A stretch of DNA of 64,000 nt from Collinsella sp. An268 (GCF_002159765.1 NZ_NFJH01000003.1:179774-243773); one strand, 5' to 3'; positions 40,314-50,108 are shown, numbered from the stretch's first letter. A program made the numbers and translations. The notes: a model not told the origin generated them from the letters alone.

Positions 40314-41177
40314 TTACGCGCTCTCGCCGAGCCAGGTGGTGATCTCCTCGTCCATCCAGCCGTTGCCGATCAGCTCGGACACCGTCTCGTCCACCACGCC
40401 GGAGAGGTCGGAGCCCTTCTTGGTGGCAACGCCGTACTCCTGCGTGCCAAACTTGATGTCGGGCTCGACCAGCTCCTTCTGGTCGTTCATGTAGGTGTTG
40501 AGCGTGGAGCGGTCCATGGCGAAGGCGTCGATGTTGCCGCTCTCGAGCGCCGAGTTGATGGACGGGTAGTCGGGGTACTCGTTAAACGTCGGCGTGGCGT
40601 CGATACCCTCGTCCTCGAGCATCTGCAGGATGGCGTCCTTTGTGGTGGAGCCCTGCGACACGCCGATGATCTTGCCGTCGAGGTCGGCCATAGACTCGAT
40701 GCCCGAGTTCTTCATGACCATGATGCCCACCGAGTCGGTGCGGTAGGGCTCGGAGAAGTCCCAGTCCTCCTCGCGCTCGGGGGTGATGGTGTAGGTCGCC
40801 ACGACCACGTCGAGGGTGTCGTTGTCGATGAGCGGGCCGCGGGTCTTGGGCGTGACGGCGGTAAACTCGCACAGGCCCTGCTCCTTAGCCTCCTCGTACG
40901 TGGTGCCGAGCACCGCGGCTGCGAGCTGGTAGCACAGGTCGATCTCGAGCCCCTCGTACTCACCGGTCTCGGTGTTGAGGTAGCCGTAGCCCACAACGTC
41001 CTGCTTAACGCCGCAGTTGAGCTTGCCGCGCGCCTTGATGGCCTCGACCTTGGACTCGCTGGAGGTGGAGCCGTTGCCGGCATCCTCACCCGAGCAGCCG
41101 GCGAGGACGCCCATGCTGCCGAGAGCGGCGGCGGAGAAACCGAAAACCTTCACGAACTGACGACGGGACAGAGACAT
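40314..41177 (-). CDS. amino acid ABC transporter substrate-binding lipoprotein
   Basis: 287 aa. The leader has SRRQFVKVFGFSAAA and a lipobox LAGC at Cys28, so it may use the Tat route before lipidation. The mature part is a family 3 solute-binding protein: LNCGVKQDVVGYGYLN, YEGLEIDLCYQLAAAV, VVATYTITPEREEDWDFSEP (the family signature) and KIIGVSQGSTTKDAI. Ligand is likely glutamate, glutamine or aspartate by family. ATG 41177 is followed by a normal signal; the extended frame is not used. Confidence 0.9.
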   Translation of the reverse strand: MSLSRRQFVKVFGFSAAALGSMGVLAGCSGEDAGNGSTSSESKVEAIKARGKLNCGVKQDVVGYGYLNTETGEYEGLEIDLCYQLAAAVLGTTYEEAKEQGLCEFTAVTPKTRGPLIDNDTLDVVVATYTITPEREEDWDFSEPYRTDSVGIMVMKNSGIESMADLDGKIIGVSQGSTTKDAILQMLEDEGIDATPTFNEYPDYPSINSALESGNIDAFAMDRSTLNTYMNDQKELVEPDIKFGTQEYGVATKKGSDLSGVVDETVSELIGNGWMDEEITTWLGESA

Positions 41178-41282
41178 AAGAGGTACCTCCTTTTGGTACG
41201 GGCGCCCACCGGGTGCGCCGGGGCGCGGGCGCCGTGCGAGCCGCCCGAGCGCAAGGCCGGGCGGGTTGGCCAAAACGACGCG

Positions 41283-42014
41283 CTAGTGCAGGATCTTGTT
41301 GAGGAAGTCCTTGCAGCGCGGGTTCTGCGGGTTGGTAAAGAAGTGCTCGGGCGTGCCCTCCTCCAGGATCTGACCGTCGTCCATAAAGATCACGCGGTCG
41401 GCCACCTGCTTGGCGAAGTTCATCTCGTGCGTCACGCAGATCATGGTGATGTTCTCCTGTGCGAGCTCGATCATGACGTCGAGCACCTCCTGGATCATCT
41501 CGGGGTCGAGCGCCGAGGTGGGCTCGTCAAAGAGGATGATCGGCTGCTTGGTGCACATGGCGCGCGCGATGGCGACGCGCTGCTGCTGGCCACCCGAGAG
41601 GTTCTGCGGGTACTCGCCCGCCTTCTGCGCGAGGCCGACGCGCTCGAGCGCCTCCATGGCGGTCTTGGTGGCCTCCTCCTTGCTCTTCTTCTGAAGCTTG
41701 ATGGGGGCGAGCGTGAGGTTGCCGAGGACCGTCATGTTGGGATAGAGGTTGAACTGCTGGAACACCATCGAGCTGTACTTGCGGGTGAGCTCGAGGTGAT
41801 TCTTCTTGGTCATGAGGTTGCCGTCGATGTACACCTCACCGGTGGTGGGCTCCTCCAAAAAGTCGACGCACCGAATGAGGGTCGACTTGCCCGAGCCGGA
41901 CGGCCCGATGATAACGACCTTCTCGCCACGCTTGACGGTAAGATCGATGTCCTTCAGCACGTGGAGGTCACCGAAATACTTGTTAAGGCCACGAATCTCG
42001 ATCATCTCGGCCAT
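41283..42014 (-). CDS. polar amino acid ABC transporter ATP-binding protein
   Basis: 243 aa GlnQ-type ATPase: [18 protein letters not shown], Walker [26 protein letters not shown], Walker [16 protein letters not shown] and CVTHEM. First gene of the transporter operon (ATPase, binding protein, two permeases, kinase-like). ATG 42014 follows AAAGGA. A promoter with a palindrome in its spacer lies at 42204-42231, leaving a 190-base leader that contains a GCGCCCC-gtaa-GGGGGTGC hairpin (about 42172-42191). Confidence 0.93.
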   Translation of the reverse strand: MAEMIEIRGLNKYFGDLHVLKDIDLTVKRGEKVVIIGPSGSGKSTLIRCVDFLEEPTTGEVYIDGNLMTKKNHLELTRKYSSMVFQQFNLYPNMTVLGNLTLAPIKLQKKSKEEATKTAMEALERVGLAQKAGEYPQNLSGGQQQRVAIARAMCTKQPIILFDEPTSALDPEMIQEVLDVMIELAQENITMICVTHEMNFAKQVADRVIFMDDGQILEEGTPEHFFTNPQNPRCKDFLNKILH

Positions 42015-42203
42015 GCGCAATCCTTTCTATCTGAGGCGCTCGCCGCGAGGCGCGCGTGCGCGCGAGGTGGCGCGGCGCACCACTCATGCTAGAGTAGTAA
42101 AGCGGCTGCGATACCCCAGATACACTACCTGCAACGCACAGGTAACGCGCCTGACCCACAGCCGTCATCAAAGCACCCCCTTACGGGGCGCAGCGATTCG
42201 TTA

Positions 42204-42231
42204 ATCATACCCTAATTATTAGGCAAGTAAA
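42204..42231 (-). promoter_or_regulatory. promoter with palindromic operator for the amino acid transporter
   Basis: Minus-strand -35 TTTACT (42226-42231) and -10 TATGAT (42204-42209) are 16 bases apart; the spacer carries the perfect palindrome CCTAATTATTAGG (42211-42223). A regulator bound there would block polymerase. The regulator is not in view. Confidence 0.6.
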
Positions 42232-42382
42232 CACTTTAGTGTGATGGAGTGCTTCTTGCTCTACCAACTCCCTATGCCATGAAGCTGAGGCCTCTCGCGA
42301 AATGCGCGCCCCGTTCTCACCGCGGCGCGCACACCCACCATACGTCCGCGGGTTCACCAGACGGCATTTTGCCAGAGCCTTC

Positions 42383-42538
42383 GTACATTTCTGGCTGCCA
42401 TGAACCCGTAAATGCGCTGGAGGGGCGAACCGGGAGCGTAGGGTTCACTACAGCCAAAAATGTACCTGTTCCTACCTGCAGGTTTTCTGCGAGCACATAT
42501 GCGGGTTCATGGCCGTGTTCATTGCAGCAAATATGTAC
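42383..42538. repeat. cluster of GGGTTCA...ATGTAC words
   Basis: Three copies of a 25-base word: inverted at 42383-42407 and direct at 42441-42465 (21 of 25 positions agree when folded), and a third direct copy at 42503-42538 with an 11-base insertion. Each runs from GGGTTCA to TGTAC with CAGCCA- or CAGCAA-like middle. A partial GGGTTCAC stands at 42350. The cluster fills the gap between the transporter promoter and the yqeY terminator; no gene is seen there. Confidence 0.8.
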
Positions 42539-42578
42539 TTCATGCAAGACGCGCCGCGGCCGCGATGCGCCTGCACTA

Positions 42579-42610
42579 AAGAGAAAGGGCCGCCGAACAT
42601 GCGGCGGCCC
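42579..42610 (-). terminator. terminator after yqeY
   Basis: GGGCCGCCG (42587-42595) pairs with CGGCGGCCC (42602-42610); on the minus strand the stem is followed by TTTCTCTTTA. Confidence 0.75.
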
Positions 42611-42651
42611 CAACAACGCGCAAGCAAAGCGGGAATGCGCAGCCCCACCTG

Positions 42652-43095
42652 CTAGCTCAGACGCGAGCCAACCTCCTTGGCTGCGGCGGCTTTGTCCAGG
42701 TTGCCACCGGTCGCCTGATTGAGGGCGCCCATCACCCGGCCCATATCCTTCTTGGTAGTCGCGCCGAGCTCGGCGATGGTCTTCTCCACCAGCGCCACCA
42801 ACTCCTCGCCCGAGACCTGCGCCGGCAGCAGGCTCTCCAGAATCTCAACCTGTTCGCGCAGCGTATCGGTGCGCTCCTGGTTGTTGCCCGCCTTCTCCGA
42901 CATCTCCAACGTCTCCGACGTCTGCTTGATGAGGCGGCGGATCATATTGGTCACGTCCTCCTCCGTAGCATCGCGGCGCTCGTTCACCTCGACGTTCTTC
43001 ACCTCGCCCATCACCTGGCGGATGATGGAAAGGCGCGTCTTGTCCTTAGCCTTCATGGCCGCGACCATGGCCTCGTGCAGTTCCTCGTTTGTCAT
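42652..43095 (-). CDS. yqeY: GatB/YqeY domain protein
   Basis: 147 aa. The whole protein is the YqeY domain: MVAAMKAKDKTRLSIIRQVM, then DVTNMIRRLIKQTSETLEM, QVEILESLLPAQVSGEEL and the end KKDMGRVMGALNQATGGNLD. It is related to the tRNA-binding tail of GatB; the stand-alone protein may help tRNA-dependent amidation, but its job is not proven. It lies 2 bases after the PPIase gene and shares its transcript. Confidence 0.9.
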   Translation of the reverse strand: MTNEELHEAMVAAMKAKDKTRLSIIRQVMGEVKNVEVNERRDATEEDVTNMIRRLIKQTSETLEMSEKAGNNQERTDTLREQVEILESLLPAQVSGEELVALVEKTIAELGATTKKDMGRVMGALNQATGGNLDKAAAAKEVGSRLS

Positions 43096-43097
43096 CG

Positions 43098-44579
43098 CTA
43101 CTCCGTCTCCTCGTTCGTCGCCGCGCCGTCTTCTGCCGCGGCATCGCTGTCCTCGTTCGTCGCGGCGTCTGCGGTCGCATCGCCGCTGTCGGAGCTCGGG
43201 TCCTCCGTGCCCGCGAGCGACATATCCACGTTGTAGGGAACGTCCTCGGGCATGGGGTTGATGGTCACACCCGCGTCTTCAACGTAGCCGTCGAGCCACT
43301 CGCTGTACGCGGTCGACTGCGCCGAGCTCGCCAGGCTGTCAGAAATCTGCGTGCGCAGGTCCTCGGGGATCTGGTCGATCGACGTCACCTCACCATCCAC
43401 GTGGAAGAGCTCCGTGCAGAGGATGAGGTGGTAGCCGTAATCGGACTCCACCACGCCGCTCATCTCGCCGGGCTGCAGCGCCGAGAGGGCGTCCTGATAC
43501 GCCGTCACGAAGGTGGTGAGCTTGTCCCAGCCAACGTCGCCGCCGTCCGACGCGGAGGAATCCTCGGAGTTCTCCTTCGCCGCGTCCTCAAACGAGATGT
43601 CGCCCGCCTCAATCTGGGCGCGCAGGTCCTCGAGCTTCTGGCGCGCCTCTTCCTTCGTGGCCTCATCGGCATCCGCGTCGACCTTGATGAGAATGTGCGA
43701 CGAGCGGCGCGCGTCGTTCAGCGTGTCGAGACGGCCGTTGACGTCGTCGATGATCTCCTGGTCGGTGGGGTCCTCGAGCGGCGCCACCTCCTCGCGGAGC
43801 TTCTGCTGCTCCAACGAAGACGCCACCGACTGGCGCAGCGTGTCCTCGGTATAGCCGATGGAGGTCATCTGAGAGACGTACTCATCAGCCGACATACCGT
43901 AGGCCTCGGCCTGCGAGGCGAGCTCGTCGTCGATCTCTTCGTCCGAAACCGTGATCTCGTACTCGTTCACCGCCTGGGTGAGGAGATACTGCCGAGCAAG
44001 GCTGTCGATAACCTGCTCGCGCAGCGTCTCCGGCGTGAGACCCTGACCGTCGAGATAGGTCGCCCATGCGGCGTCGGTGTCGTATCCACCGTTCTGACGC
44101 GTGCTCATGATCTGCTTGGTCACCGTATCCTCGGTGATGTTAACGCCCTTGACCTCGGCGGCAACGCCACCGGTAAGGTGATACTGCTCACCACCGGAGC
44201 TCACCTGGTTGAGCACGCCCGAGCACGCCATGGCGGTAACGGAGAGCAGCATCGCCGCAACGCCGATGGCGACCAGGACATACTTTCCCGCCTTGCCGAG
44301 CTTCTCTTTGTGCTCGCGCCGGCGCGCCGCCTTGCTGGGTGCGCCCTCCTTGGCCTGACGCGCGGCACGGGCGATAACCTTGTCCGCCTTCTCACCCGAG
44401 GTTTTGCGACCCGCAGTACCGGCCCTCTTGCCGGCATCCTTCTTGCCGGTGGCCTTGGCGTCGGGAGCAGACGAGCCATCGCCCGCGAGCTTGCTCGAGG
44501 CGGCACGCTTCACGGTGCCGGATTTCTGGGGTGTCGTAGAGGACGCATCGTCCTTGTCATGTTTGTGGAATAGAGCCAT
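43098..44579 (-). CDS. membrane-anchored parvulin-type peptidyl-prolyl isomerase (SurA/PrsA-like)
   Basis: 493 aa. A basic cytoplasmic leader of about 95 residues (Lys/Ala/Ser-rich) precedes a single membrane segment (YVLVAIGVAAMLLSVTAMAC, possible lipobox at its end). Outside follow a SurA-type N-terminal chaperone domain (NEYEITVSDEEIDDELASQ) and a parvulin domain starting RRSSHILIKV and continuing GGDVGWDKLTTFVTAYQDAL, GEMSGVVESDYGYHLI. The tail is acidic and Ser/Thr/Asp-rich. It should fold secreted proteins. The long cytoplasmic leader is unusual for PrsA lipoproteins. Confidence 0.85.
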   Translation of the reverse strand: MALFHKHDKDDASSTTPQKSGTVKRAASSKLAGDGSSAPDAKATGKKDAGKRAGTAGRKTSGEKADKVIARAARQAKEGAPSKAARRREHKEKLGKAGKYVLVAIGVAAMLLSVTAMACSGVLNQVSSGGEQYHLTGGVAAEVKGVNITEDTVTKQIMSTRQNGGYDTDAAWATYLDGQGLTPETLREQVIDSLARQYLLTQAVNEYEITVSDEEIDDELASQAEAYGMSADEYVSQMTSIGYTEDTLRQSVASSLEQQKLREEVAPLEDPTDQEIIDDVNGRLDTLNDARRSSHILIKVDADADEATKEEARQKLEDLRAQIEAGDISFEDAAKENSEDSSASDGGDVGWDKLTTFVTAYQDALSALQPGEMSGVVESDYGYHLILCTELFHVDGEVTSIDQIPEDLRTQISDSLASSAQSTAYSEWLDGYVEDAGVTINPMPEDVPYNVDMSLAGTEDPSSDSGDATADAATNEDSDAAAEDGAATNEETE

Positions 44580-44803
44580 GGGATCATTCCCCTCAGACCG
44601 CCGCCTTGACCAGACGGCGTCTCAGTGTAGGTAAAGGCAGGTGAGGGCTCTGCGACGACCGCTCGGGCCCCTGCCTGCGCACAGGTGCAGATAAGCGGTA
44701 TTCTCGCATAACCGGCGTTTTGTTACCATGCCCCTAACAGGTGCATCACATAGCGCCGAAGCGCAGACGTGAGCACCAGCTCCATCCTGTCCCGGGAGGT
44801 TCC

Positions 44804-45262
44804 ATGGCGCTCGATACCACGCTCTTCGATTCCGACCTCACGTTTTGGGGATGGTCTTGCACCACACCCAACGAGCTGTTTGCACGCCTTGCCGACGAGC
44901 TTGAGGTGCGCGATCTCGTTGCTCCCACATGGCGCGGCGCCGTCGCGACGCGCGAGGAGGTCTACCCCACCGGTCTTGCAACCGCTTCTTGCGGCATCGC
45001 CTTGCCGCATGCGGACGCCGAGCACATCATCCGGCCCTTTATCGCGCTGGTGCGGCCGGCGTCGCCCATACCGTTTGAGCCCATGGGAGGCATAGGCGAC
45101 ACCGTCGACGCCGAACTGGTTATGGCGCTTGGCTTTACGCATGCCGAAGATCAAATCGGCGCGTTGCAGCACGTGATGGAGGTCTTTGCCAACGAACGCA
45201 CGGGCGAGGCTCTGCGCGCGGCAACATCGCCTGCAGAGCTCATCGCCCTCCTGCGCGGGTAG
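44804..45262 (+). CDS. orphan PTS fructose/mannitol-type IIA protein
   Basis: 152 aa PTS EIIA type 2 domain. SCGIALPHADAEHIIRPF contains the phosphorylatable His of the family; QIGALQHVMEVFANERTGEAL is the typical C-terminal helix. No IIB or IIC gene adjoins, so it may serve a distant permease or act as a regulator. GGGAGGT before ATG 44804 decides the start. The 224-base gap before it holds the divergent promoters and no other gene. Confidence 0.82.
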   Translation: MALDTTLFDSDLTFWGWSCTTPNELFARLADELEVRDLVAPTWRGAVATREEVYPTGLATASCGIALPHADAEHIIRPFIALVRPASPIPFEPMGGIGDTVDAELVMALGFTHAEDQIGALQHVMEVFANERTGEALRAATSPAELIALLRG

Positions 45263-45362
45263 AGTCGATCACCCGCGGGCGCGGGCGCGAAGCACTGGCT
45301 TGGCGCTATATCTGAGTGTCACCAGTATGCGGCAGATCGGACGGCGCCGGCGCGCGACCGTC

Positions 45363-47801
45363 CTACATGAGGCCGAGCGACGGGTGGTCGACCCCATGTT
45401 CTACCGTGTAATTCCACATCACCTCGCGCGTCCGCACGAGCGTTTGGCACACGTCGGCGAATCGCTCGACGCCGCATTGCTGCAGACCCAAAGCCGTAAG
45501 GGCAAAGCGGTCCATGCCGTTCGCGTACAGCAGGCCGTAGGGCGTGGTGGTCGAACCCTGGTTGCGGAAGCCCCGCACACAGAATCGGTCGGCACCGGGG
45601 CGGCGTGCGATGAGGCGCAGGACCTGGCCCTCGTACCCGTGGAAGCAGAAGAGCACCGGCACGCCGAGCGGGAAGAGCTCCTCAAACGCATCCTCGGCAA
45701 GCGGCCGGAACGCATCCCCCGGCATGGCGAGCCGCAGCAGGTCGACCACGTTGACGAACCGCACGCGCAGGCCCTCGTCCGCCATGGCGCGCGCGGCGGC
45801 GAGCGCCTCGACGGTGACCACATCGCCCGCGCTTGCCACCACGATGTCCGGCTGCTCGTCCGCAGCAACGTTGGAGGCCCACTCCCATATCGCGGCGCCT
45901 TGCGCGAGCTCGGCCTCCGCCTCTGCAAGCGTCAGGTAGACCGGGCTCTCGTGCTTGCCCGCCACGATACCGTTGACGCAGTTGGTCGAGGCGTAGCAGC
46001 GGCGCATGACCGCGAGCATCATGTTGGCGTCCACCGGGTAGTAGACGCGCACGATATCGCGCGGACCCGCTTTGTTGATGAGCAGGTCGGCAAATCCAGG
46101 GTCCTGATGGCTGAAACCGTTGTGGTCCTGGCGCCACACGTGGCTCGTGAGCAGAATGTTGAGGCTCGAGAGCGGGGCGCGCCACGGCGCGGTGTCCGCA
46201 GACTCGGAGAGCCATTTGAGGTGCTGTCCCACCATGGAGCCCGCCACCTGCGCAAACGCCTCGTACGTGGCCCAGATGCCATGGCGCCCGGTGAGCACGT
46301 ACCCCTCGAGCAGACCCTCGCACTGATGCTCCGAGAGGACCTCGACCACCTTGCCGGAGGGGACGAGGTCGAGTTCGGACGGCTCCGCGAGGGCCAGGGT
46401 ACCGCCCGCGTTCCATTGCTTGCCGGTGACCTCGAGCGACGCGTCCATCCGGTTGGAGGAAAGCTCATCGGGGCTGAACAGCCGGAAGTTGTCTGGATTC
46501 TCGCGCATGACCTCGCGCGTGTAGGCGCCGCAGATGCCGGCGAGGCCCACTGCGCGCTGGCCGCGCGTCGAGGGGGTGATGATATAGGCATAATCCGCCG
46601 GATCGGGCAATGCGAGCTCGGCGCGCACGCTCCCGCCGTCGGCGATCGGGTTGGCGCCGAGGCGCAGCGCGCCCGTCGGCATAACGGAGCGCACCTCGTC
46701 TACCAGCGCACCGCGCTCGTCAAACAGCTCCTCCGGATGATACGAGCGCAGCCAGCCCTCGAGCCACGCCAGGAGCTCGGGGTCGGCGCCCACGCGGACG
46801 GGCACCTCGTGAATGGCCGCGGCATCGCCAAACGGCGCGCCGTCGGGTGCCACGGGCATGGTCCAACCCTTGGGCGACTGGAAGATGATAAGGGGGTAGG
46901 AGGGCGCGTACGACGTTGCGGGTATGCCGGTGATGAGACCGCCCGCCGCCTCGCGCGCGGCGTCTTTGATGACGCAGATGCGCTCGTAGACGTCCTCCAT
47001 GAGCTCCGCCATGCGGGCATGGAACGAAAGCGGGTCCTCGTCGTCAAAACCAACGGTAAAGGTCACCGGGTCGTAGCCGAGCCCGCGGAAGTACGCCTCA
47101 CGCTCGCCCACCGAGGCGGCCGCGAGCATCGAGGGCGTGGTGATCTTGTAGCCGTTCATGTGCACCACGGGCAGCACGATGCCGTCCGTCGCCGGATTCA
47201 TGATGCGCGACATGCTCCACGCCGAGGCGATGGCACCCTCCTCCGCCTCGCCATCGCCCACAATGGGGACGATGAGCTGGTCGGGATTGTCAAACGCCGC
47301 ACCAAAGGCATGGCTGAGGGTGTAACCGAGCTCGCCGCCCGTATGGATGGACCCCGGAATGGCGGCGGTGCAGTTGGAGGGCATGCCGCCGGGCGCCGCA
47401 TAGGCACGCATAAACTCGGCGATGCCCGCCTCATCATCGGTGATGCGGGGGTAGCGCTCGGCATACGTGCCATCGACCAGCGCGCTCACCGCTCCCGCCG
47501 AACCACCGTGGCCGGGACCAATCACCACCAGCGCTCGCTGGGCGTGATCTGCCATCAGCCGGTTGAGGTGCGCGTAGATAAAGTTGAGCCCGGGGATGGT
47601 GCCCCAGTGACCCACCGGGCGCGGCTTGACGTCATCAAACGTCAGGGGCCGGCGGAGCAGCGGGTTGGACCGCAGATAGATCTGCCCGACCGACAGGTAG
47701 TTTGCGGCGCGCCAATACGCATCAAGCGCATGGATCGCCTCGGGAGAGATGCGGACGCGACCTGTGCGCCACGCCCGAGCAGCCTCTTGCTGCGACGCCA
47801 T
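45363..47801 (-). CDS. xfp: xylulose-5-P/fructose-6-P phosphoketolase
   Basis: 812 aa thiamine-diphosphate enzyme that splits xylulose-5-P (and often fructose-6-P) to acetyl-P plus triose-P or erythrose-4-P. Motifs: GHWGTIPGLNFIYAHLNRL, GPGHGGSAGAVS, GSIHTGGELGYTLSHAFGAA, the ThDP loop VGDGEAEEGAIA, and HQDPGFADLLINK with VWRQDHNGFSHQ. Length matches Xfp. It gives the cell a phosphoketolase route to acetate/ATP from sugars. It reads leftward alone, convergent with the PTS IIA gene. Confidence 0.95.
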   Translation of the reverse strand: MASQQEAARAWRTGRVRISPEAIHALDAYWRAANYLSVGQIYLRSNPLLRRPLTFDDVKPRPVGHWGTIPGLNFIYAHLNRLMADHAQRALVVIGPGHGGSAGAVSALVDGTYAERYPRITDDEAGIAEFMRAYAAPGGMPSNCTAAIPGSIHTGGELGYTLSHAFGAAFDNPDQLIVPIVGDGEAEEGAIASAWSMSRIMNPATDGIVLPVVHMNGYKITTPSMLAAASVGEREAYFRGLGYDPVTFTVGFDDEDPLSFHARMAELMEDVYERICVIKDAAREAAGGLITGIPATSYAPSYPLIIFQSPKGWTMPVAPDGAPFGDAAAIHEVPVRVGADPELLAWLEGWLRSYHPEELFDERGALVDEVRSVMPTGALRLGANPIADGGSVRAELALPDPADYAYIITPSTRGQRAVGLAGICGAYTREVMRENPDNFRLFSPDELSSNRMDASLEVTGKQWNAGGTLALAEPSELDLVPSGKVVEVLSEHQCEGLLEGYVLTGRHGIWATYEAFAQVAGSMVGQHLKWLSESADTAPWRAPLSSLNILLTSHVWRQDHNGFSHQDPGFADLLINKAGPRDIVRVYYPVDANMMLAVMRRCYASTNCVNGIVAGKHESPVYLTLAEAEAELAQGAAIWEWASNVAADEQPDIVVASAGDVVTVEALAAARAMADEGLRVRFVNVVDLLRLAMPGDAFRPLAEDAFEELFPLGVPVLFCFHGYEGQVLRLIARRPGADRFCVRGFRNQGSTTTPYGLLYANGMDRFALTALGLQQCGVERFADVCQTLVRTREVMWNYTVEHGVDHPSLGLM

Positions 47802-48001
47802 AGCTCCCCTCCCCTTCGACCGCCAAGAACGCGTTAGTCATACCATCATAGGCCATGCAGCGGCTGGGGTCGCCGTGCTTGCGGCAGACGGTCCTAAAGG
47901 GCCAGTTTACGCGCCGGGGTGCCACCATTTCTCCACCGTCATGCGGAGACAGCGCATCAAACGAGCAGGCAATCTCAAGACCCAGCGACCGGCCGGGTAC
48001 C

Positions 48002-49891
48002 CTACTCCACCGTCACGCTCTTGGCGAGATTGCGGGGCTGGTCCACATCGCACCCGCGCATGAGGGCCACCTCGCGCGCGAGTAGCTGCAGCGGCACCGT
48101 AGCCGTGATGGCGCTGAAGGCATCGCGCACCGGTGGGATGTAGATGACATGGTCGGCGATCTTATGGATGTCCTCGTCGCCCTCGGTTGCCACCACGATG
48201 ATCTTGGCGCCGCGTGCCTCGCACTCCTTGAGGTTGGAGACGGTTTTGTCGTACACGGGGCTCTTGGTGGCGATGGCGATAACAGGGAAATCGCGGTCGA
48301 TGAGCGCGATAGGGCCGTGCTTCATCTCGCCCGCGGCGTATGCCTCCGCATGCAGGTAGCTGATCTCTTTGAGCTTGAGGGCGCCCTCGTTGGCGATGGC
48401 GGCGCCCATACCGCGCCCCACAAAGAGCGCCGAGTGCGCATCCTTGCAGGCGAGGGCGGCCTCGTGAATCGCCTCTTCCTGCGTGTCCAGAATCCACTGG
48501 ATCTGCTCTGCCGTGTTGCCGAGCTCGCTGAAGAGCAGGCGCACCTGACCCGTCGTCAGCTTGCCCTTGACCTGCGCGAGCAGCAGGGCGAGCAACGTGA
48601 GCGACACCACCTGGCCGATAAAGCTCTTGGTAGAGGCAACGGCGATCTCTTTGTTGGCCTTGGTGTAGATGACGCCGTCGGACTCGCGCGCAACCGGCGA
48701 ACCCACCACGTTGGTGATGCCAAACACCTTGGCGCCCTTGATGCGCGCGTCGCGGATGGCGGCGAGCGTGTCGGCCGTCTCGCCGGATTGACTCACCGCG
48801 ACCACCAGCGTCGACGGCGTGATGATGGGATTGCGATACCTGAACTCGCTCGCCGCCTCCACCTCGCACGGGATGCGCGCCCACATCTCGATGAGGTTTT
48901 TGGCGATAAGCCCGGCGTGATAGCTCGTTCCGCACGCGATAACGTAGACGCGGTCGATGAGGTTGAGCTCCTCCATGGTGAGGCCGAGCTCGTCGATGTC
49001 GAGCTCACCACCCGTCATACGGCCCACGAGCGTGTCGCGCACGACGCGCGGCTGCTCGCAGATCTCCTTCAGCATGAAATCGGGGTAGCCGCCCTTTTCC
49101 GCCATATCGATGTCCCAGTCGATGTGGGTCACGGCGGGCTCGATGGCGTTACCCTCGGCGTCGGTATAGGTGATGCCCTCGCGCGTGAGGCGGGCGAACT
49201 GGCCGTCTTCGAGCACGACGACGTCGCGCGTCGCATCGATGACGGCGATGACATCGGATGCCACATAGCTGCCGCGCTCGCCGCGGCCGATGATGATGGG
49301 GGAGTCCTTGCGGGCCACCGCGATGACACCGGGCTCGTCGGCGCACACGACCGCCAAGCCGTAGGCGCCAACCACATGCGTGCACGCCTCGCGCACCGCG
49401 CCCATCAGGTCATGGCAACCCGGCCGCGCGGGCTCGCCGGTGGCGGCGTCGGCGGGGCGGCCGTCGTAAGCCTCCTCGATGAGATGGGCGAAGACCTCGG
49501 TATCGGTATCGCTCATAAACGTATGACCGCGGCGCACAAGGGCCTCGCGCAACTCGGCGAAGTTCTCGATGATGCCGTTGTGGACAAGGGCGATGCGGCC
49601 GTCGCAGCTTACGTGCGGGTGGGCGTTTGCCACGCTCGGCCGCCCGTGCGTGGCCCACCGCGTGTGGCCGATGCCGCAGGTTGCAGCGCTGTCGACACCC
49701 ACCAGCTCGGACTCGAGGCCGGCAACCTTGCCCACGCGTCGCACGACGTCGATGCGGGGGTCGCCTGCACCGTCCGTTGCCTCGAGGGCCACGCCCGCCG
49801 AGTCGTACCCGCGGTACTCCAGTCGCTTAAGACCGTCCACCAGAATGTCTTTCGCCTGGTCAAGGCCGGTGTAACCCACAATACCGCACAT
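48002..49891 (-). CDS. glmS: glutamine--fructose-6-phosphate aminotransferase
   Basis: 629 aa. N-terminal glutaminase begins MCGIVGYTG with Cys2 as nucleophile, then TRWATHGRPSVANAHPH and LVHNGIIENF. Two SIS domains follow (ACGTSYHAGLIAKNLIE, VSQSGETADTLAAI; AIANEGALKLKEISYLHAEAY) and the C terminus ends QPRNLAKSVTVE, as in the family. It makes glucosamine-6-P for UDP-GlcNAc. No glmS ribozyme is evident in the leader; a promoter with TACAAT lies at about 49996-50022. Confidence 0.95.
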   Translation of the reverse strand: MCGIVGYTGLDQAKDILVDGLKRLEYRGYDSAGVALEATDGAGDPRIDVVRRVGKVAGLESELVGVDSAATCGIGHTRWATHGRPSVANAHPHVSCDGRIALVHNGIIENFAELREALVRRGHTFMSDTDTEVFAHLIEEAYDGRPADAATGEPARPGCHDLMGAVREACTHVVGAYGLAVVCADEPGVIAVARKDSPIIIGRGERGSYVASDVIAVIDATRDVVVLEDGQFARLTREGITYTDAEGNAIEPAVTHIDWDIDMAEKGGYPDFMLKEICEQPRVVRDTLVGRMTGGELDIDELGLTMEELNLIDRVYVIACGTSYHAGLIAKNLIEMWARIPCEVEAASEFRYRNPIITPSTLVVAVSQSGETADTLAAIRDARIKGAKVFGITNVVGSPVARESDGVIYTKANKEIAVASTKSFIGQVVSLTLLALLLAQVKGKLTTGQVRLLFSELGNTAEQIQWILDTQEEAIHEAALACKDAHSALFVGRGMGAAIANEGALKLKEISYLHAEAYAAGEMKHGPIALIDRDFPVIAIATKSPVYDKTVSNLKECEARGAKIIVVATEGDEDIHKIADHVIYIPPVRDAFSAITATVPLQLLAREVALMRGCDVDQPRNLAKSVTVE

Positions 49892-50078
49892 AGAGAGAGC
49901 TCCTTAGCGTCTGCGTCCATCCGTTCGCACCCGCCGAGACCGGGGGCTACCCCGATGCGGCGGCCGTGTGCCGCGTATAGCGGAACAGGCTTTTTATTGT
50001 AGGGGAGCCCCCGATTGATAAACGCCACATACGACATAATTGGTCATGCTTTTACGATACCAGTATGCTTTCTTCACA

Positions 50079-50108
50079 TTGCTGAAGCGCTTCAATTCTT
50101 GGTATGCT
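50079..50108 (+). promoter_or_regulatory. LacI-type operator inside its own promoter
   Basis: -35 TTGCTG (50079-50084) and -10 TATGCT (50103-50108), 18 bases apart; the perfect palindrome TGAAGCGCTTCA (50083-50094) with central CG, the LacI-family operator type, overlaps the -35 box. Autorepression is likely. The remaining part of the 49892-50186 gap holds the divergent glmS promoter. Confidence 0.65.

Noticed and set aside
38554..40494. 646-codon plus-strand frame
   Set aside because: Antisense to the kinase-like gene and both amino acid transporter permeases, all of which have clear motifs.
45186..47837. 883-codon plus-strand frame
   Set aside because: Antisense shadow of xfp caused by high GC at third codon positions; Arg/His-rich sequence without family features.
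49892..50030. glmS ribozyme or riboswitch before glmS
   Set aside because: No conserved ribozyme core was found in the leader; only a promoter-like TACAAT and a GGGGGCTCCCC palindrome are seen.
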